A stretch of DNA of 43,941 bases from a virus. The translations under genes were made by a program, and so were the position numbers. Position 1 is the stretch's first letter. Every line of letters starts with the position of its first letter. The stretch is from positions 1 through 43,941 of the IMG/VR virus record IMGVR_UViG_3300020507_000005, one strand, 5' to 3'. The notes beneath the pieces were generated by a model, which was given only the letters and a program-made list of their open reading frames with translations, did no database searches and was not told the origin of the DNA. Shown one piece after another: positions 1 through 6,575 of the stretch.

Positions 1-69
1 AATGTGTATAACTCTGAAAACTGTTTGAAGATTGCCGAACTAATAAGAGAATTATGTAAAGATGACTGA
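1..69 (+). CDS. C-terminal end of a hypothetical protein (cut by window edge)
   Basis: Frame 1 is open from the first base and ends at TGA 67-69, giving the last 22 residues of a protein that starts before the window. The tail is charged and helical in character (…KIAELIRELCKDD). The next gene starts inside it at 62 in another frame, the overlapping style used throughout this end of the window. No function can be assigned. Confidence 0.5.
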   Translation, partial: NVYNSENCLKIAELIRELCKDD

Positions 70-187
70 CGATAAGGACAGACACAATACCGCAGAATAT
101 TTTATGAACCGTATTCTACCAGAAACAAGTATGCTATTGAAGCGTATGCGTTTTGGAAGTGAGACGATGATGAAGGCTGATTTGTGA
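62..187 (+). CDS. small hypothetical protein (41 aa)
   Basis: ATG 62 lies inside the end of the preceding reading frame and the frame closes at TGA 185-187, where the next gene begins with an overlapping GTGA. The product is small, polar and Met/Arg-rich in its second half, with no motif I recognise. The overlaps at both ends support it as one member of a translationally coupled string. Confidence 0.45.
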   Translation: MTDDKDRHNTAEYFMNRILPETSMLLKRMRFGSETMMKADL

Positions 188-342
188 GTAAGAAAGAGTT
201 TCTAATCATAACTGGATTGATTTGCATACTTGCCTCTGCTCCTATGTATGGACTAACTCATGAACCATTAGTTTTAGTGCCCATAGTAGTTTTATTTTTT
301 GCTGTTATTGTATGTCTAAGGAGTATAAAGAATGAACGATGA
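184..342 (+). CDS. small membrane protein (52 aa)
   Basis: It starts at GTG 184, overlapping the stop of the previous gene by 4 bases. The protein has two hydrophobic stretches, about residues 6-20 and 29-45, separated by a short polar loop, and a basic tail, so it should be a two-pass inner-membrane protein. Its stop overlaps the next gene, which starts at 332. Function is unknown. Confidence 0.5.
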   Translation: MSKKEFLIITGLICILASAPMYGLTHEPLVLVPIVVLFFAVIVCLRSIKNER

Positions 343-505
343 ACGAACTATGACGATGAAGTTTAATAAGGATGGGACAAAACAGGTGACTGAAATTTCA
401 TCATCTGCCGCATTGGGTTTGATTGAAGAAAACGCTAAACTACGACAACGTATCGCAGAATTAGAAGATCAGTTGAATGAAATCAATAACTCAAGCAGAA
501 TATAA
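332..505 (+). CDS. small coiled-coil protein (57 aa)
   Basis: ATG 332 lies in the end of the membrane-protein gene. The second half has a heptad-like, Leu/Ile-spaced charged helix (KLRQRIAELEDQLNEI), which suggests a dimeric coiled coil. It overlaps the next gene (start 477) by 29 bases in a different frame. No enzymatic motif is visible and the function is unknown. Confidence 0.5.
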   Translation: MNDERTMTMKFNKDGTKQVTEISSSAALGLIEENAKLRQRIAELEDQLNEINNSSRI

Positions 506-671
506 CAAACTGTTTGATGATTATATAAGAGAACAAAAGTTCGACGGTGGAGACCGGGACAGATGGTATTCTAACCATGTTATCAAGTTCTTCAAGATAA
601 CAACGGAAGATACAGATATCCGTCCTGGTTTCCACGTCAATGAAATAGGTGAGAGAATAGATGAAAGTTGA
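477..671 (+). CDS. hypothetical protein (64 aa)
   Basis: A charged, aromatic-rich soluble protein with no recognised domain. It starts inside the upstream coiled-coil gene and its stop overlaps the next membrane-protein gene (start 661). Neighbours and overlaps suggest co-translation in one small-gene operon. Confidence 0.5.
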   Translation: MKSITQAEYNKLFDDYIREQKFDGGDRDRWYSNHVIKFFKITTEDTDIRPGFHVNEIGERIDES

Positions 672-792
672 ATTGTTCGGTATAGCGTTATGGATTGCAA
701 TTATCGGAGGACTAGTATATGCCTTTGGGTTTGTTCCCGTCCTTATTACAATTGCACTTTTCATCGCTTGGTTTATGGTATATGTCGTATGA
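661..792 (+). CDS. small hydrophobic membrane protein (43 aa)
   Basis: Almost the whole protein is hydrophobic: two likely transmembrane helices at about residues 5-22 and 24-42, with essentially no soluble domain. It overlaps the gene before it by 11 bases and the one after it by 4 (ATGA). It could be a membrane-active accessory protein, but nothing identifies a role. Confidence 0.5.
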   Translation: MKVELFGIALWIAIIGGLVYAFGFVPVLITIALFIAWFMVYVV

Positions 793-1040
793 GTAATGAT
801 GAACTAATCAAACAACTACACGAGTTAGCAGATTGGGTTGAAAAGGCTAATCATGTTCATTGCAACTCTGTCCCTCGCCGTGCTGCATATCTCATACAAA
901 AGTATGAAGATGAAAACAATCAACTACGCCTGAGGCTTAACAAGAGAGATATATATCTGATCGACTATATCAATCGTGTCATTGGTTTTATAAGACTGCA
1001 ATGGTATCTATTCAAAAAGAAAAGAGGAAAGAATGTATGA
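789..1040 (+). CDS. hypothetical helical protein (83 aa)
   Basis: I chose ATG 789, which overlaps the previous stop (ATGA), over longer upstream options. The protein is helical and basic at the C terminus (…YLFKKKRGKNV). Its first half resembles the short 'NDELIKQLHELADWVE' type leader seen in many phage accessory proteins, without a defined function. The stop at 1038-1040 overlaps the start of the next gene. Confidence 0.55.
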   Translation: MSNDELIKQLHELADWVEKANHVHCNSVPRRAAYLIQKYEDENNQLRLRLNKRDIYLIDYINRVIGFIRLQWYLFKKKRGKNV

Positions 1041-1297
1041 TGAAATTTTTGATCTTGATCTTAATGGTGGTATTCCCCACGGCGGTTAATGCTCAAGTAC
1101 CAATGACGACTGAAAATCGTTCTCTCGGTCCAGGCACATATGAAGAAAGCATGGCACAAATTAACGGCGCACCTCCACCATCTGATGGTTATAGAAAAGG
1201 ATGGCAGTCATCAAAGCCTGGTGTATCTATGTCGTATGGAGGAGCAACAGGAACTATTCCTTTACTTAATCCTAATATGGAAGTTCCTGACGAATGA
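1037..1297 (+). CDS. exported small protein with signal peptide (86 aa)
   Basis: The N terminus MMKFLILILMVVFPTAVNA is a classic Sec signal peptide, with cleavage likely after the AxA-like VNA at about residue 19. The mature part is about 67 residues, Gly/Pro/Ser-rich and without cysteines. GAGGAA lies about 10 bases before ATG 1037. It is the last gene before pmoC and the first of several exported small proteins in this window. Function is unknown. Confidence 0.6.
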   Translation: MMKFLILILMVVFPTAVNAQVPMTTENRSLGPGTYEESMAQINGAPPPSDGYRKGWQSSKPGVSMSYGGATGTIPLLNPNMEVPDE

Positions 1298-1383
1298 CGA
1301 AAATTGATAGCAGATTGTCTAGGATTGACTGTTTTCCATCGGCAATCTATGTCATACTATTGTCAAGTAGTCAATAGGGACTG

Positions 1384-1390
1384 CTAAATA
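1384..1390 (+). promoter_or_regulatory. T4-like late promoter candidate for pmoC
   Basis: The motif CTAAATA matches the late-promoter-like element found before several other units here (5757, 6576, 25670, 37022). In T4-type phages the RNA starts about 6 bases downstream, so the pmoC leader would be about 50 nt. A weaker sigma70-like pair (TTGACT 1325-1330, TATGTC 1348-1353, 17-nt spacer) lies upstream and could give early transcription. Neither has been tested. Confidence 0.5.
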
Positions 1391-1393
1391 ACA

Positions 1394-1424
1394 GACCGGG
1401 TAACCTATCCCGGAAGACCCGGTC
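1394..1424 (+). promoter_or_regulatory. 5'-UTR hairpin of the pmoC transcript
   Basis: GACCGGGT (1394-1401) and ACCCGGTC (1417-1424) form a perfect 8-bp GC-rich stem with a 15-nt loop. It begins close to the predicted late transcript start and ends about 10 bases before the ribosome binding site AGGAG (1435-1439). It could protect the mRNA 5' end or regulate translation. Confidence 0.6.
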
Positions 1425-1446
1425 AATAATAAAATAGGAGTGATAT

Positions 1447-2217
1447 ATGAGCGTTGTAAATCAATCGGCGAAAGCCGTGGCTACCGGCGTTAATGAGGTC
1501 GTTGACCTTAGGGGTATGTGGATCGGCCTAGCCCTTCTAAATACCTTTTATCTAATAGTCCGTATTTATGAACAAGTATATGGTTGGCGTGCCGGCCTTG
1601 ACTCGTTCGCACCAGAGTTCCAGACATACTGGATGAGTATCCTCTGGACAGAAATTCCACTAGAATTGGTTTCAGGTCTTGCACTAGCAGGTTACCTATG
1701 GAAGACAAGAGACCGTGACCTCGCAAGCCTCTCACCTCGTGAAGAAATGCGTCGTCTAACTGTATTAGTTCAGTGGTTGGTTGTTTATGCTGTTGCTATC
1801 TATTGGGGTGCAAGTTTCTTCACCGAACAAGATGGTACCTGGCATATGACAGTCATTCGTGATACCGACTTCACTCCGTCACATATCATTGAGTTCTACA
1901 TGAGTTATCCAATCTATTCAATCATCGCTGTTGGTGCGTTCTTCTATGCGAAGACCCGTATTCCTTACTTCGCACAGGGATATAGCCTTGCGTTCCTGAT
2001 TGTTGCTATTGGTCCATTCATGATTATTCCAAACGTTGGGCTCAATGAGTGGGGTCATACATTCTGGTTTATGGAAGAGCTATTTGTGGCACCGCTACAT
2101 TGGGGCTTCGTATTCTTTGGATGGATGGCACTAGGTGTCTTTGGTGTTGTGCTACAGATCCTAGGACGTGTTCATTCTCTAGTTGGTAAGGAAGGCGTTG
2201 CTCTCCTAACCGAGTAA
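1447..2217 (+). CDS. pmoC: particulate methane monooxygenase subunit C (PmoC)
   Basis: PmoC is the membrane subunit of the copper enzyme that oxidises methane to methanol in the (intracytoplasmic) membrane, together with PmoA and PmoB. The product has 256 residues, the usual length for type II methanotrophs, and several membrane helices. Known metal ligands are present: D129, H133 and H146 (QDGTWHM … FTPSHII) and N200, H204 and H218 (GLNEWGHTFWF … APLHWG). Motifs such as RDTDFTPSHIIEF and FMIIPNVGLNEWGH are family hallmarks. The sequence follows Methylocystis/Methylosinus PmoC more closely than AmoC. There is no pmoA or pmoB beside it. The gene is alone between a late-type promoter and a terminator, with AGGAG 7 bases before ATG. 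It looks intact and functional, and is an auxiliary metabolic gene acquired from the host. Confidence 0.97.
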   Translation: MSVVNQSAKAVATGVNEVVDLRGMWIGLALLNTFYLIVRIYEQVYGWRAGLDSFAPEFQTYWMSILWTEIPLELVSGLALAGYLWKTRDRDLASLSPREEMRRLTVLVQWLVVYAVAIYWGASFFTEQDGTWHMTVIRDTDFTPSHIIEFYMSYPIYSIIAVGAFFYAKTRIPYFAQGYSLAFLIVAIGPFMIIPNVGLNEWGHTFWFMEELFVAPLHWGFVFFGWMALGVFGVVLQILGRVHSLVGKEGVALLTE

Positions 2218-2242
2218 GGTAAATGTAAACGAATGTAAACTG

Positions 2243-2270
2243 GGGTGCGACAAAACGTCGCACCCTTTTT
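2243..2270 (+). terminator. strong intrinsic terminator after pmoC
   Basis: A perfect 9-bp stem, GGGTGCGAC / GTCGCACCC, with a 5-nt loop, is followed by five T. It lies 26 bases after the pmoC stop and just before the next promoter, so pmoC is insulated as a single-gene unit. Confidence 0.93.
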
Positions 2271-2272
2271 GC

Positions 2273-2301
2273 TTGACAACACCACTAGATTTTGCTATAC
2301 T
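2273..2301 (+). promoter_or_regulatory. sigma70-type promoter
   Basis: TTGACA (2273-2278) and TATACT (2296-2301) are separated by exactly 17 bases. They directly follow the pmoC terminator and drive the string of small genes that starts at 2325. Confidence 0.85.
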
Positions 2302-2324
2302 CCATATCGTCAATGGAGATTTAT

Positions 2325-2735
2325 ATGCCGCTTCTTCCCGTCTATTATACCACGACCAATCTTCGCAAGCGCAAGCGCAAGCAGACCAAGCATGATCGTT
2401 CCGAGCATGATGCATGGTTGGTAAAGATGGGTGTTTCGCCTAAGCAGATTAAGGCAAAGAAGACTAAGAATACTTCCTGGAAGTCTGATTATTCTAATTC
2501 ATTGCAGGTAGATCGTTCTACCAAACATCACGAAAAATCTATTCAAGAGGTGTGTAATGCACCTGCAAATGCCACGGCTAATCGTTCCGTGATGGCTAAT
2601 CTGCATAAAGAGAGCGAAGAAACTCGCAAGGCTATTCTTGCTAAGGCGGCCAGGACTGCCCCTCTGTATTCCAAAGGTCCATATCAGTATATTACTGACG
2701 GCACAAATCTTGATGATGTAGGGAAAAAGAAATGA
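2325..2735 (+). CDS. conserved phage protein, basic (136 aa)
   Basis: I chose ATG 2325, which has GGAG at 2316-2319, because the promoter -10 box at 2296-2301 makes the longer start unlikely. The N-terminal third is very basic (NLRKRKRKQTKH), followed by HDAWLVKMGVSP. The C terminus carries APLYSKGPYQYITDGTN, a pattern I recall from conserved hypothetical proteins of T4-like rhizobial and related phages. Nucleic-acid binding is plausible from the charge, but the function is unknown. It is the first gene of its promoter unit. Confidence 0.7.
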   Translation: MPLLPVYYTTTNLRKRKRKQTKHDRSEHDAWLVKMGVSPKQIKAKKTKNTSWKSDYSNSLQVDRSTKHHEKSIQEVCNAPANATANRSVMANLHKESEETRKAILAKAARTAPLYSKGPYQYITDGTNLDDVGKKK

Positions 2736-3016
2736 CTGATAAAATGACAAATGAAGAACTCGTGGAACGTCTCCGTGATTGGGATAACTGTAGCCAAGAT
2801 GACTATGAACTGGCGGCACACCGCATTGAAATAATGAATAAGTTTCTGCGTCATAATGTTTTCGCTGAAAAGCATTTTGGTGTCTTTTTCATTTGTGGTG
2901 AAGCAGGTGAGAAAGATATAAACGGTATACCCGAAGAGGTGCATATCTGTCCTGCATATGGATCAGATGTATCGTATGTTTTTACTCGTGGCAAATCATT
3001 CGCACCGGAGTGGTAA
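2732..3016 (+). CDS. hypothetical protein (94 aa)
   Basis: It starts with an ATGA overlap of the upstream stop. It is an acidic, soluble protein with a short helical N terminus (NEELVERLRDWDN) and a mixed C-terminal part containing two cysteines. No domain is recognised. It is part of the small-gene operon behind the 2273 promoter. Confidence 0.6.
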   Translation: MTDKMTNEELVERLRDWDNCSQDDYELAAHRIEIMNKFLRHNVFAEKHFGVFFICGEAGEKDINGIPEEVHICPAYGSDVSYVFTRGKSFAPEW

Positions 3017-3017
3017 G

Positions 3018-3296
3018 ATGAAAGTAAGATACTCAACAAACTGGATGGGTCCAGTCAACAAGAAGTGGATTGATGAAAACGGTAAAGACTGGTGTGCTGG
3101 TCGTATTGATGTGTATGGTGATGACGTTCCAGAATATACCGAGTTAGGTCTCAATATTATGAAAGGCAAAGACTGGGTTCGGTTTACAAGGTGGCTTGAA
3201 GGAAACTTTACTACTCCTGAAATATGGACGACCGAGCAGTTGGTTCAGGCATATGAGTTTCATAATCCAAAGATAACATGGTGGGAAAAGAAATGA
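3018..3296 (+). CDS. hypothetical protein (92 aa)
   Basis: ATG 3018 directly follows the upstream stop and is preceded by GGAG. The protein is rich in Trp and aromatic residues (NWMGPVNKKWID, KDWVRFTRWLEG), which suggests a compact globular fold, but no family is recognised. Its end overlaps the next start by 4 bases. Confidence 0.6.
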   Translation: MKVRYSTNWMGPVNKKWIDENGKDWCAGRIDVYGDDVPEYTELGLNIMKGKDWVRFTRWLEGNFTTPEIWTTEQLVQAYEFHNPKITWWEKK

Positions 3297-3484
3297 GCAA
3301 ATTTACACTTGATATTGACTACGACATTATGGATGAAATCACTAGGCAAAATCTAAAAGAAGCATATCGTCATGCGGATATGAATGATGATGAAATGCGT
3401 AACGCTCTTGATCTTGTGATAAACTACTTTTCTAGTCAAGAGCAATACCAAGAATGGATTGAGGAGAAACTAAAATATGTCTAA
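3293..3484 (+). CDS. small acidic protein (63 aa)
   Basis: ATG 3293 is the coupled start (ATGA overlap with the preceding stop). It is a mostly helical, acidic protein with no motif. Its stop overlaps the gene that starts at 3477. Function is unknown. Confidence 0.55.
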   Translation: MSKFTLDIDYDIMDEITRQNLKEAYRHADMNDDEMRNALDLVINYFSSQEQYQEWIEEKLKYV

Positions 3485-3776
3485 GATCGTGTTGGTTGAA
3501 ACCGTAAGTTCTTTTCGTCATGTTCATGCAGTTGAGTTGCCTGATGATGCACCTGATGATTGGGCTATTGAGGATGTTATCTCTGAAATTACCAAAGATG
3601 ATCCTGATATGAGTGAAGTTGGTCAGAAGTGGATCGGCGAAGAAATCTTTTCCCATCGTGTAGTTGATGAGAAAGAATACCTGCGAGTATTTGATGAGAT
3701 GAATGGTCCTTACTTTGCTGAATGGCCAGTTGAAAAGAAGAAGGAGTTTATCTTCAAGCGAAAAGAAGAAGCATAA
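3477..3776 (+). CDS. acidic hypothetical protein (99 aa)
   Basis: A soluble, strongly acidic protein (LPDDAPDDWAIEDV) with a Lys/Glu-rich end. Its stop codon TAA (3774-3776) lies inside the late-promoter-like motif CATAAATA. No domain is recognised; the charge pattern would fit an inhibitor or DNA mimic, but this is only a possibility. Confidence 0.6.
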   Translation: MSKIVLVETVSSFRHVHAVELPDDAPDDWAIEDVISEITKDDPDMSEVGQKWIGEEIFSHRVVDEKEYLRVFDEMNGPYFAEWPVEKKKEFIFKRKEEA

Positions 3777-3779
3777 ATA
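3772..3779 (+). promoter_or_regulatory. late-promoter-like motif
   Basis: CATAAATA overlaps the stop of the upstream gene and lies just before the membrane-protein gene at 3785. With a start about 6 bases on, the RNA would begin at the ATG, so translation of that gene from this promoter would be leaderless or nearly so. The motif could also be chance. Confidence 0.3.
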
Positions 3780-3784
3780 ATACT

Positions 3785-4087
3785 ATGCTCAAAAGATGGT
3801 ATGAAACTAGACCGTTCACTTTTGGGGCGGTCTTCATTTTTCTTTATATGACTATACCTATATTAGATCAAGTTTTTATGTATCCGAAGATGAAACCAGT
3901 TTGTAATGGAGAAATCACGGATCAACAAGCTAGAGCATGTACCGATTGGATCCGAAAGAAGGAGACTCAACATGTTCGAATTGATAAACGAGGACCTGGA
4001 AGTCTGCATAGAGATACTAAGACAGATGAGTACCTGCGAGAACAGGAACGAGCAATTGCAGATTTTGGCAGAACACAGAATAAGTAA
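3785..4087 (+). CDS. small membrane protein (100 aa)
   Basis: One transmembrane segment is clear at about residues 12-31 (FGAVFIFLYMTIPILDQVFM). It is followed by a soluble, charged C-terminal part of about 65 residues with two cysteines. The last 116 bases overlap another credible gene (3972) in a different frame, so the exact C terminus is uncertain. Function is unknown. Confidence 0.5.
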   Translation: MLKRWYETRPFTFGAVFIFLYMTIPILDQVFMYPKMKPVCNGEITDQQARACTDWIRKKETQHVRIDKRGPGSLHRDTKTDEYLREQERAIADFGRTQNK

Positions 4088-4157
4088 AAGAGACATTCAG
4101 AAAACAGTTGACTTGTGCGAACTATTGGTGTATTATAATGACAAAATCAAAGACTGA
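3972..4157 (+). CDS. small helical protein (61 aa)
   Basis: ATG 3972 has GGAG about 7 bases upstream, better than the longer in-frame start. The product is helical and acidic with two or three cysteines. It overlaps the 3785 gene by 116 bases, unusually long even here, so one of the two may not be translated as drawn. The next gene starts inside its end at 4138. Confidence 0.5.
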   Translation: MFELINEDLEVCIEILRQMSTCENRNEQLQILAEHRISKRDIQKTVDLCELLVYYNDKIKD

Positions 4158-4323
4158 TAAAATAGAAGATATAAAAGATCGTGAATTTATGTTGGAGATG
4201 GCTGATGAAGTCTGGCAAAAGTGCAAAGGTATACCAATTCCCGACGACTACTCGGAAGAAGATCGTTTGTCAATATTCGAGCGATACTACCACAGAGCGG
4301 TCTCCAAGTCCCAAGGTGAATGA
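4138..4323 (+). CDS. hypothetical protein (61 aa)
   Basis: ATG 4138 overlaps the previous gene by 20 bases. The protein is acidic and helical (EFMLEMADEVWQKCKG … PDDYSEEDRLSIFERYYHRA) and has no recognised domain. Its stop overlaps the GTG start at 4316. Confidence 0.5.
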   Translation: MTKSKTDKIEDIKDREFMLEMADEVWQKCKGIPIPDDYSEEDRLSIFERYYHRAVSKSQGE

Positions 4324-4423
4324 TAAGACCGATATTGAACTAAGATTGTTGGGTGCTGTTATTGGTGCCACTCTCATGTTTGGCATCATGTATCTATCTG
4401 CCTTAACAATATATGGAGTTTAA
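4316..4423 (+). CDS. tiny membrane protein (35 aa)
   Basis: I placed the start at GTG 4316, 8 bases before the end of the previous frame. The product is a short charged N terminus followed by one membrane helix at about residues 10-33 (LGAVIGATLMFGIMYLSALT). A longer frame exists, but its N-terminal part looks non-coding. Function is unknown. Confidence 0.45.
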   Translation: MNDKTDIELRLLGAVIGATLMFGIMYLSALTIYGV

Positions 4424-4424
4424 T

Positions 4425-4589
4425 ATGAAAGAACTAGTATTTGCAGTCATATCGATTTGTCTTACATCAGGCGAATGTGAGACGCACCAGGTAAAGATTG
4501 AGCCTAAGGTATGTCATTTGAAGTCTTCTCAGGCACAAGTTCCTATGAACGGTGAATGGAAAGATGCCGTTGTAAAATTTAAGTGCTAG
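4425..4589 (+). CDS. small Cys-containing, possibly exported protein (54 aa)
   Basis: ATG 4425 follows the preceding stop directly, with GGAG at 4415-4418. The first 15 residues are hydrophobic (MKELVFAVISICLTS) and may be a short signal sequence. Four cysteines are spread through the protein, consistent with disulfides outside the cytoplasm. It closes the operon before the next promoter at 4593. Confidence 0.5.
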   Translation: MKELVFAVISICLTSGECETHQVKIEPKVCHLKSSQAQVPMNGEWKDAVVKFKC

Positions 4590-4592
4590 GGC

Positions 4593-4621
4593 TTGACATT
4601 CCGTTTAGACTAGTTTAATAT
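4593..4621 (+). promoter_or_regulatory. sigma70-type promoter
   Basis: TTGACA (4593-4598), a 17-base spacer and TAATAT (4616-4621). The spacer starts TTCCGTTT, shared with the promoters at 19340 and 21307. It drives the AAA ATPase gene at 4651. Confidence 0.88.
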
Positions 4622-4650
4622 GCTTTATAAGATGAATGATGTGAGGAAAG

Positions 4651-5760
4651 ATGACGCAGTTTCTACAGAATGGTAAGGTGTTCCGTCCTAGTGATGAAAC
4701 CTCTATGTGCGTTCATAAGGTTCTTCCTACTGGCAATTTTACCATTGCTAAGGATCCTTTTGAGAATATGTATTTCGAGCGTGTCGATGACTTCGCTCAG
4801 CCGGGTAAGCTATACGGTGATACCCAGCGTCATACCAACCGTATTCTAAGCACCTTTCTAAGCCGTCCTAATGCAACTGGCGTCCTTCTCTCTGGTGAGA
4901 AGGGTTCTGGTAAGACAATGCTTGCCAAGAACCTCGTGGTTCAGGGTGCCCAGCAGCACAACCTTCCTACGATTATCATCAACCAGCCTTGGTCTGGTGA
5001 TCAGTTCAATAAGTTCATTCAGGATATTCAGCAGCCTGCCATTGTCCTTTTCGATGAGTTTGAAAAGGTATATGACCGTGAGCAGCAGGAAGTTATGCTA
5101 ACACTCCTTGATGGTGTCTTTCCTTCTAAGAAGCTATTCATTCTAACTTGTAACGACAAGTGGCGTGTCGATGAGCATATGCGCAATCGTCCTGGTCGTT
5201 TGTTCTATTCACTAGAGTTTTCTGGTCTAACTCCAGAGTTTGTGAAAGAGTATTGCGAGGACAATCTTCTTAATAAGAACCATATCGGTCGAGTCGTAAA
5301 GGTATCAACCCTTTTCGATAAGTTCAACTTTGACATGATGAAGGCTCTTATCGAAGAAATGAATCGATATGATGAGACTCCAGAGCAGTCTTTGGAAATG
5401 CTCAATGCTAAGATTGAATATGCCAACAAGGCTTCTTACAAAGTTACTCTGAAAAAGAAGGGTATCATCATTGACACTGCCGATGAAATGTGGTCTGGCA
5501 ATCCTTTGCTGGGTAGCATTCATGTTGACTACACATACACCAGCTCTAATGAGGGTAAGAACAAGTATATGAATAGTAACCGTCCGCAGCCTGTTGCGGT
5601 TGATGATAATGAAAACTATGTTTCAATTTCATTTAAGCCAGAGGACTTGGTTGCTCTAGACCCTGTTCTTGGAACCATGACTTTTGTTCGTGACGACCAT
5701 GAACTAGTCCTAACAAAGGTTGTCGCAAAGAAGGTGAACTTCTTTGATATTGCCTTCTAA
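4651..5760 (+). CDS. AAA family ATPase
   Basis: A 369-residue P-loop ATPase of AAA type. Walker A is GEKGSGKT (82-89), Walker B IVLFDEFE (131-138), sensor 1 is at LTCND (about N168), and a conserved RNRPGR (178-183) corresponds to the arginine-finger region. A small helical domain follows, then a C-terminal part of about 100 residues with no known match. AAA proteins of this kind remodel protein or nucleoprotein complexes by ATP hydrolysis; the substrate is unknown. It does not look like the T4 gp44 clamp loader, which has different motifs. It has its own sigma70 promoter, so early expression is likely. The stop overlaps a late-type motif. Confidence 0.88.
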   Translation: MTQFLQNGKVFRPSDETSMCVHKVLPTGNFTIAKDPFENMYFERVDDFAQPGKLYGDTQRHTNRILSTFLSRPNATGVLLSGEKGSGKTMLAKNLVVQGAQQHNLPTIIINQPWSGDQFNKFIQDIQQPAIVLFDEFEKVYDREQQEVMLTLLDGVFPSKKLFILTCNDKWRVDEHMRNRPGRLFYSLEFSGLTPEFVKEYCEDNLLNKNHIGRVVKVSTLFDKFNFDMMKALIEEMNRYDETPEQSLEMLNAKIEYANKASYKVTLKKKGIIIDTADEMWSGNPLLGSIHVDYTYTSSNEGKNKYMNSNRPQPVAVDDNENYVSISFKPEDLVALDPVLGTMTFVRDDHELVLTKVVAKKVNFFDIAF

Positions 5761-5763
5761 ATA
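5757..5763 (+). promoter_or_regulatory. T4-like late promoter candidate
   Basis: CTAAATA contains the TAA stop of the AAA ATPase and lies 27 bases before the next ATG (5790), with a ribosome binding site AAGGGAG between them. This spacing fits a short late leader. Confidence 0.45.
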
Positions 5764-5789
5764 AGATATACCTTTTAAGGGAGAAACAA

Positions 5790-6023
5790 ATGATTGTAGG
5801 AGATAAAGTAAGTCATTCCGCTGTAACCGAAGCCTATTGCCTTATCTCTTCCTATATCAGGGAAGAGGGTAAGATTGGCGCTAACTATAACAAGGAACAT
5901 CTATTGGACTTTGTTAACTTTCTAGCGGAAGTCTTAAAGCATCCAGAGAATTTTACGAATACGGCGCCAGTCAAATTGGCGCCGGTAGAAACCCCCGAAC
6001 ATGATGGTACGGGTTTAGCATAA
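5790..6023 (+). CDS. hypothetical protein (77 aa)
   Basis: A soluble protein with a helical N-terminal 50 residues (EAYCLISSYIREEGKIG … LLDFVNFLAEVLK) and a Pro/Thr-rich tail. AAGGGAG precedes the ATG at good spacing. The tail-coding DNA holds an 8-bp inverted repeat (5962-5984). It resembles no family I know. Confidence 0.6.
   Translation: MIVGDKVSHSAVTEAYCLISSYIREEGKIGANYNKEHLLDFVNFLAEVLKHPENFTNTAPVKLAPVETPEHDGTGLA
5962..5984 (+). repeat. 8-bp GC-rich inverted repeat inside a coding region
   Basis: CGGCGCCA (5962-5969) and TGGCGCCG (5977-5984) flank 7 bases. The arms encode the 'AP.KLAP' tail region of the 5790 protein. It has no T tract, so it is not a typical terminator; it may be an RNA processing or stability element. 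Confidence 0.5.
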
Positions 6024-6039
6024 GAAAGGTGAATGCATA

Positions 6040-6330
6040 ATGAATAAGTTTTATATGGCAACTGTTATCGTCCTCGGTCTAACCGGCTCAGCACTTGCTC
6101 TAACTACACAGGACGAGACTCACAATGGCGTCACTGCCGCTGTTCCTGGTCCAACTAAGAGCAAGGGCTTTCTAGCTCCAGCCGCTCAGGTTACTCCGCA
6201 CGGTATGGTTGTGACTGCTCCTCCGGGCGCAAATGTCGTTGTCGATAATGATGACGGTGACATTGAGATTGATATCGCTCCTTCAGGTAAGAAGCGTGGT
6301 CTTCTAGGCCTAGGATTTCTAGGTCTATGA
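6040..6330 (+). CDS. exported protein with signal peptide (96 aa)
   Basis: The first 20 residues, ending SALAL, form a signal peptide. The mature part is Pro/Val-rich with an acidic centre (VDNDDGDIEIDI) and a hydrophobic Gly/Leu-rich end (GLLGLGFLGL). The C-terminal stretch could contact a membrane. It overlaps the next exported-protein gene by 4 bases, so the two probably act together. Confidence 0.6.
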   Translation: MNKFYMATVIVLGLTGSALALTTQDETHNGVTAAVPGPTKSKGFLAPAAQVTPHGMVVTAPPGANVVVDNDDGDIEIDIAPSGKKRGLLGLGFLGL

Positions 6331-6563
6331 GAAAGGCCCTAGTCGTTCTGGCTATGCTCGTTAGCACTTCTGCTTTCGCTGCACCTTATGGCACATATTA
6401 TAACCCTGTGCAGGATCCACCATTCGCTGGTGATTGGTCTGTTCCAGTGCATCGTGGTATGTATTGTGTTCAGGGAACTTGGCACTATGGCTGGCTTCGT
6501 CCTTGGGAACGCTCTCCTGTAATCAAGCCATCTTGTGGAACTGCAATCTATCAGATTCAGTAA
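6327..6563 (+). CDS. exported small protein with signal peptide (78 aa)
   Basis: The signal peptide MRKALVVLAMLVSTSAFAA ends in AFA. The mature region of about 60 residues is rich in Trp, Tyr and Pro and has two cysteines that could form a disulfide in the periplasm. It starts by ATGA overlap with the preceding exported protein. Function is unknown; its position just before the holin candidate makes an envelope role plausible. Confidence 0.6.
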   Translation: MRKALVVLAMLVSTSAFAAPYGTYYNPVQDPPFAGDWSVPVHRGMYCVQGTWHYGWLRPWERSPVIKPSCGTAIYQIQ

Positions 6564-6575
6564 AGCATCGGAAAA

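Noticed and set aside
1508-1735. Reverse-strand frame opposite pmoC
   Set aside because: No ribosome binding site or recognisable product; it is an antisense shadow of a clearly coding frame.
1447-2217. AmoC (ammonia monooxygenase) instead of PmoC
   Set aside because: The 256-residue length and the remembered sequence of type II methanotroph PmoC fit better; AmoC of ammonia oxidisers is usually longer and differs outside the shared motifs.
4651-5760. Clamp loader large subunit (T4 gp44)
   Set aside because: AAA motifs are present, but the DEFEK Walker B and the long C-terminal domain do not match gp44.
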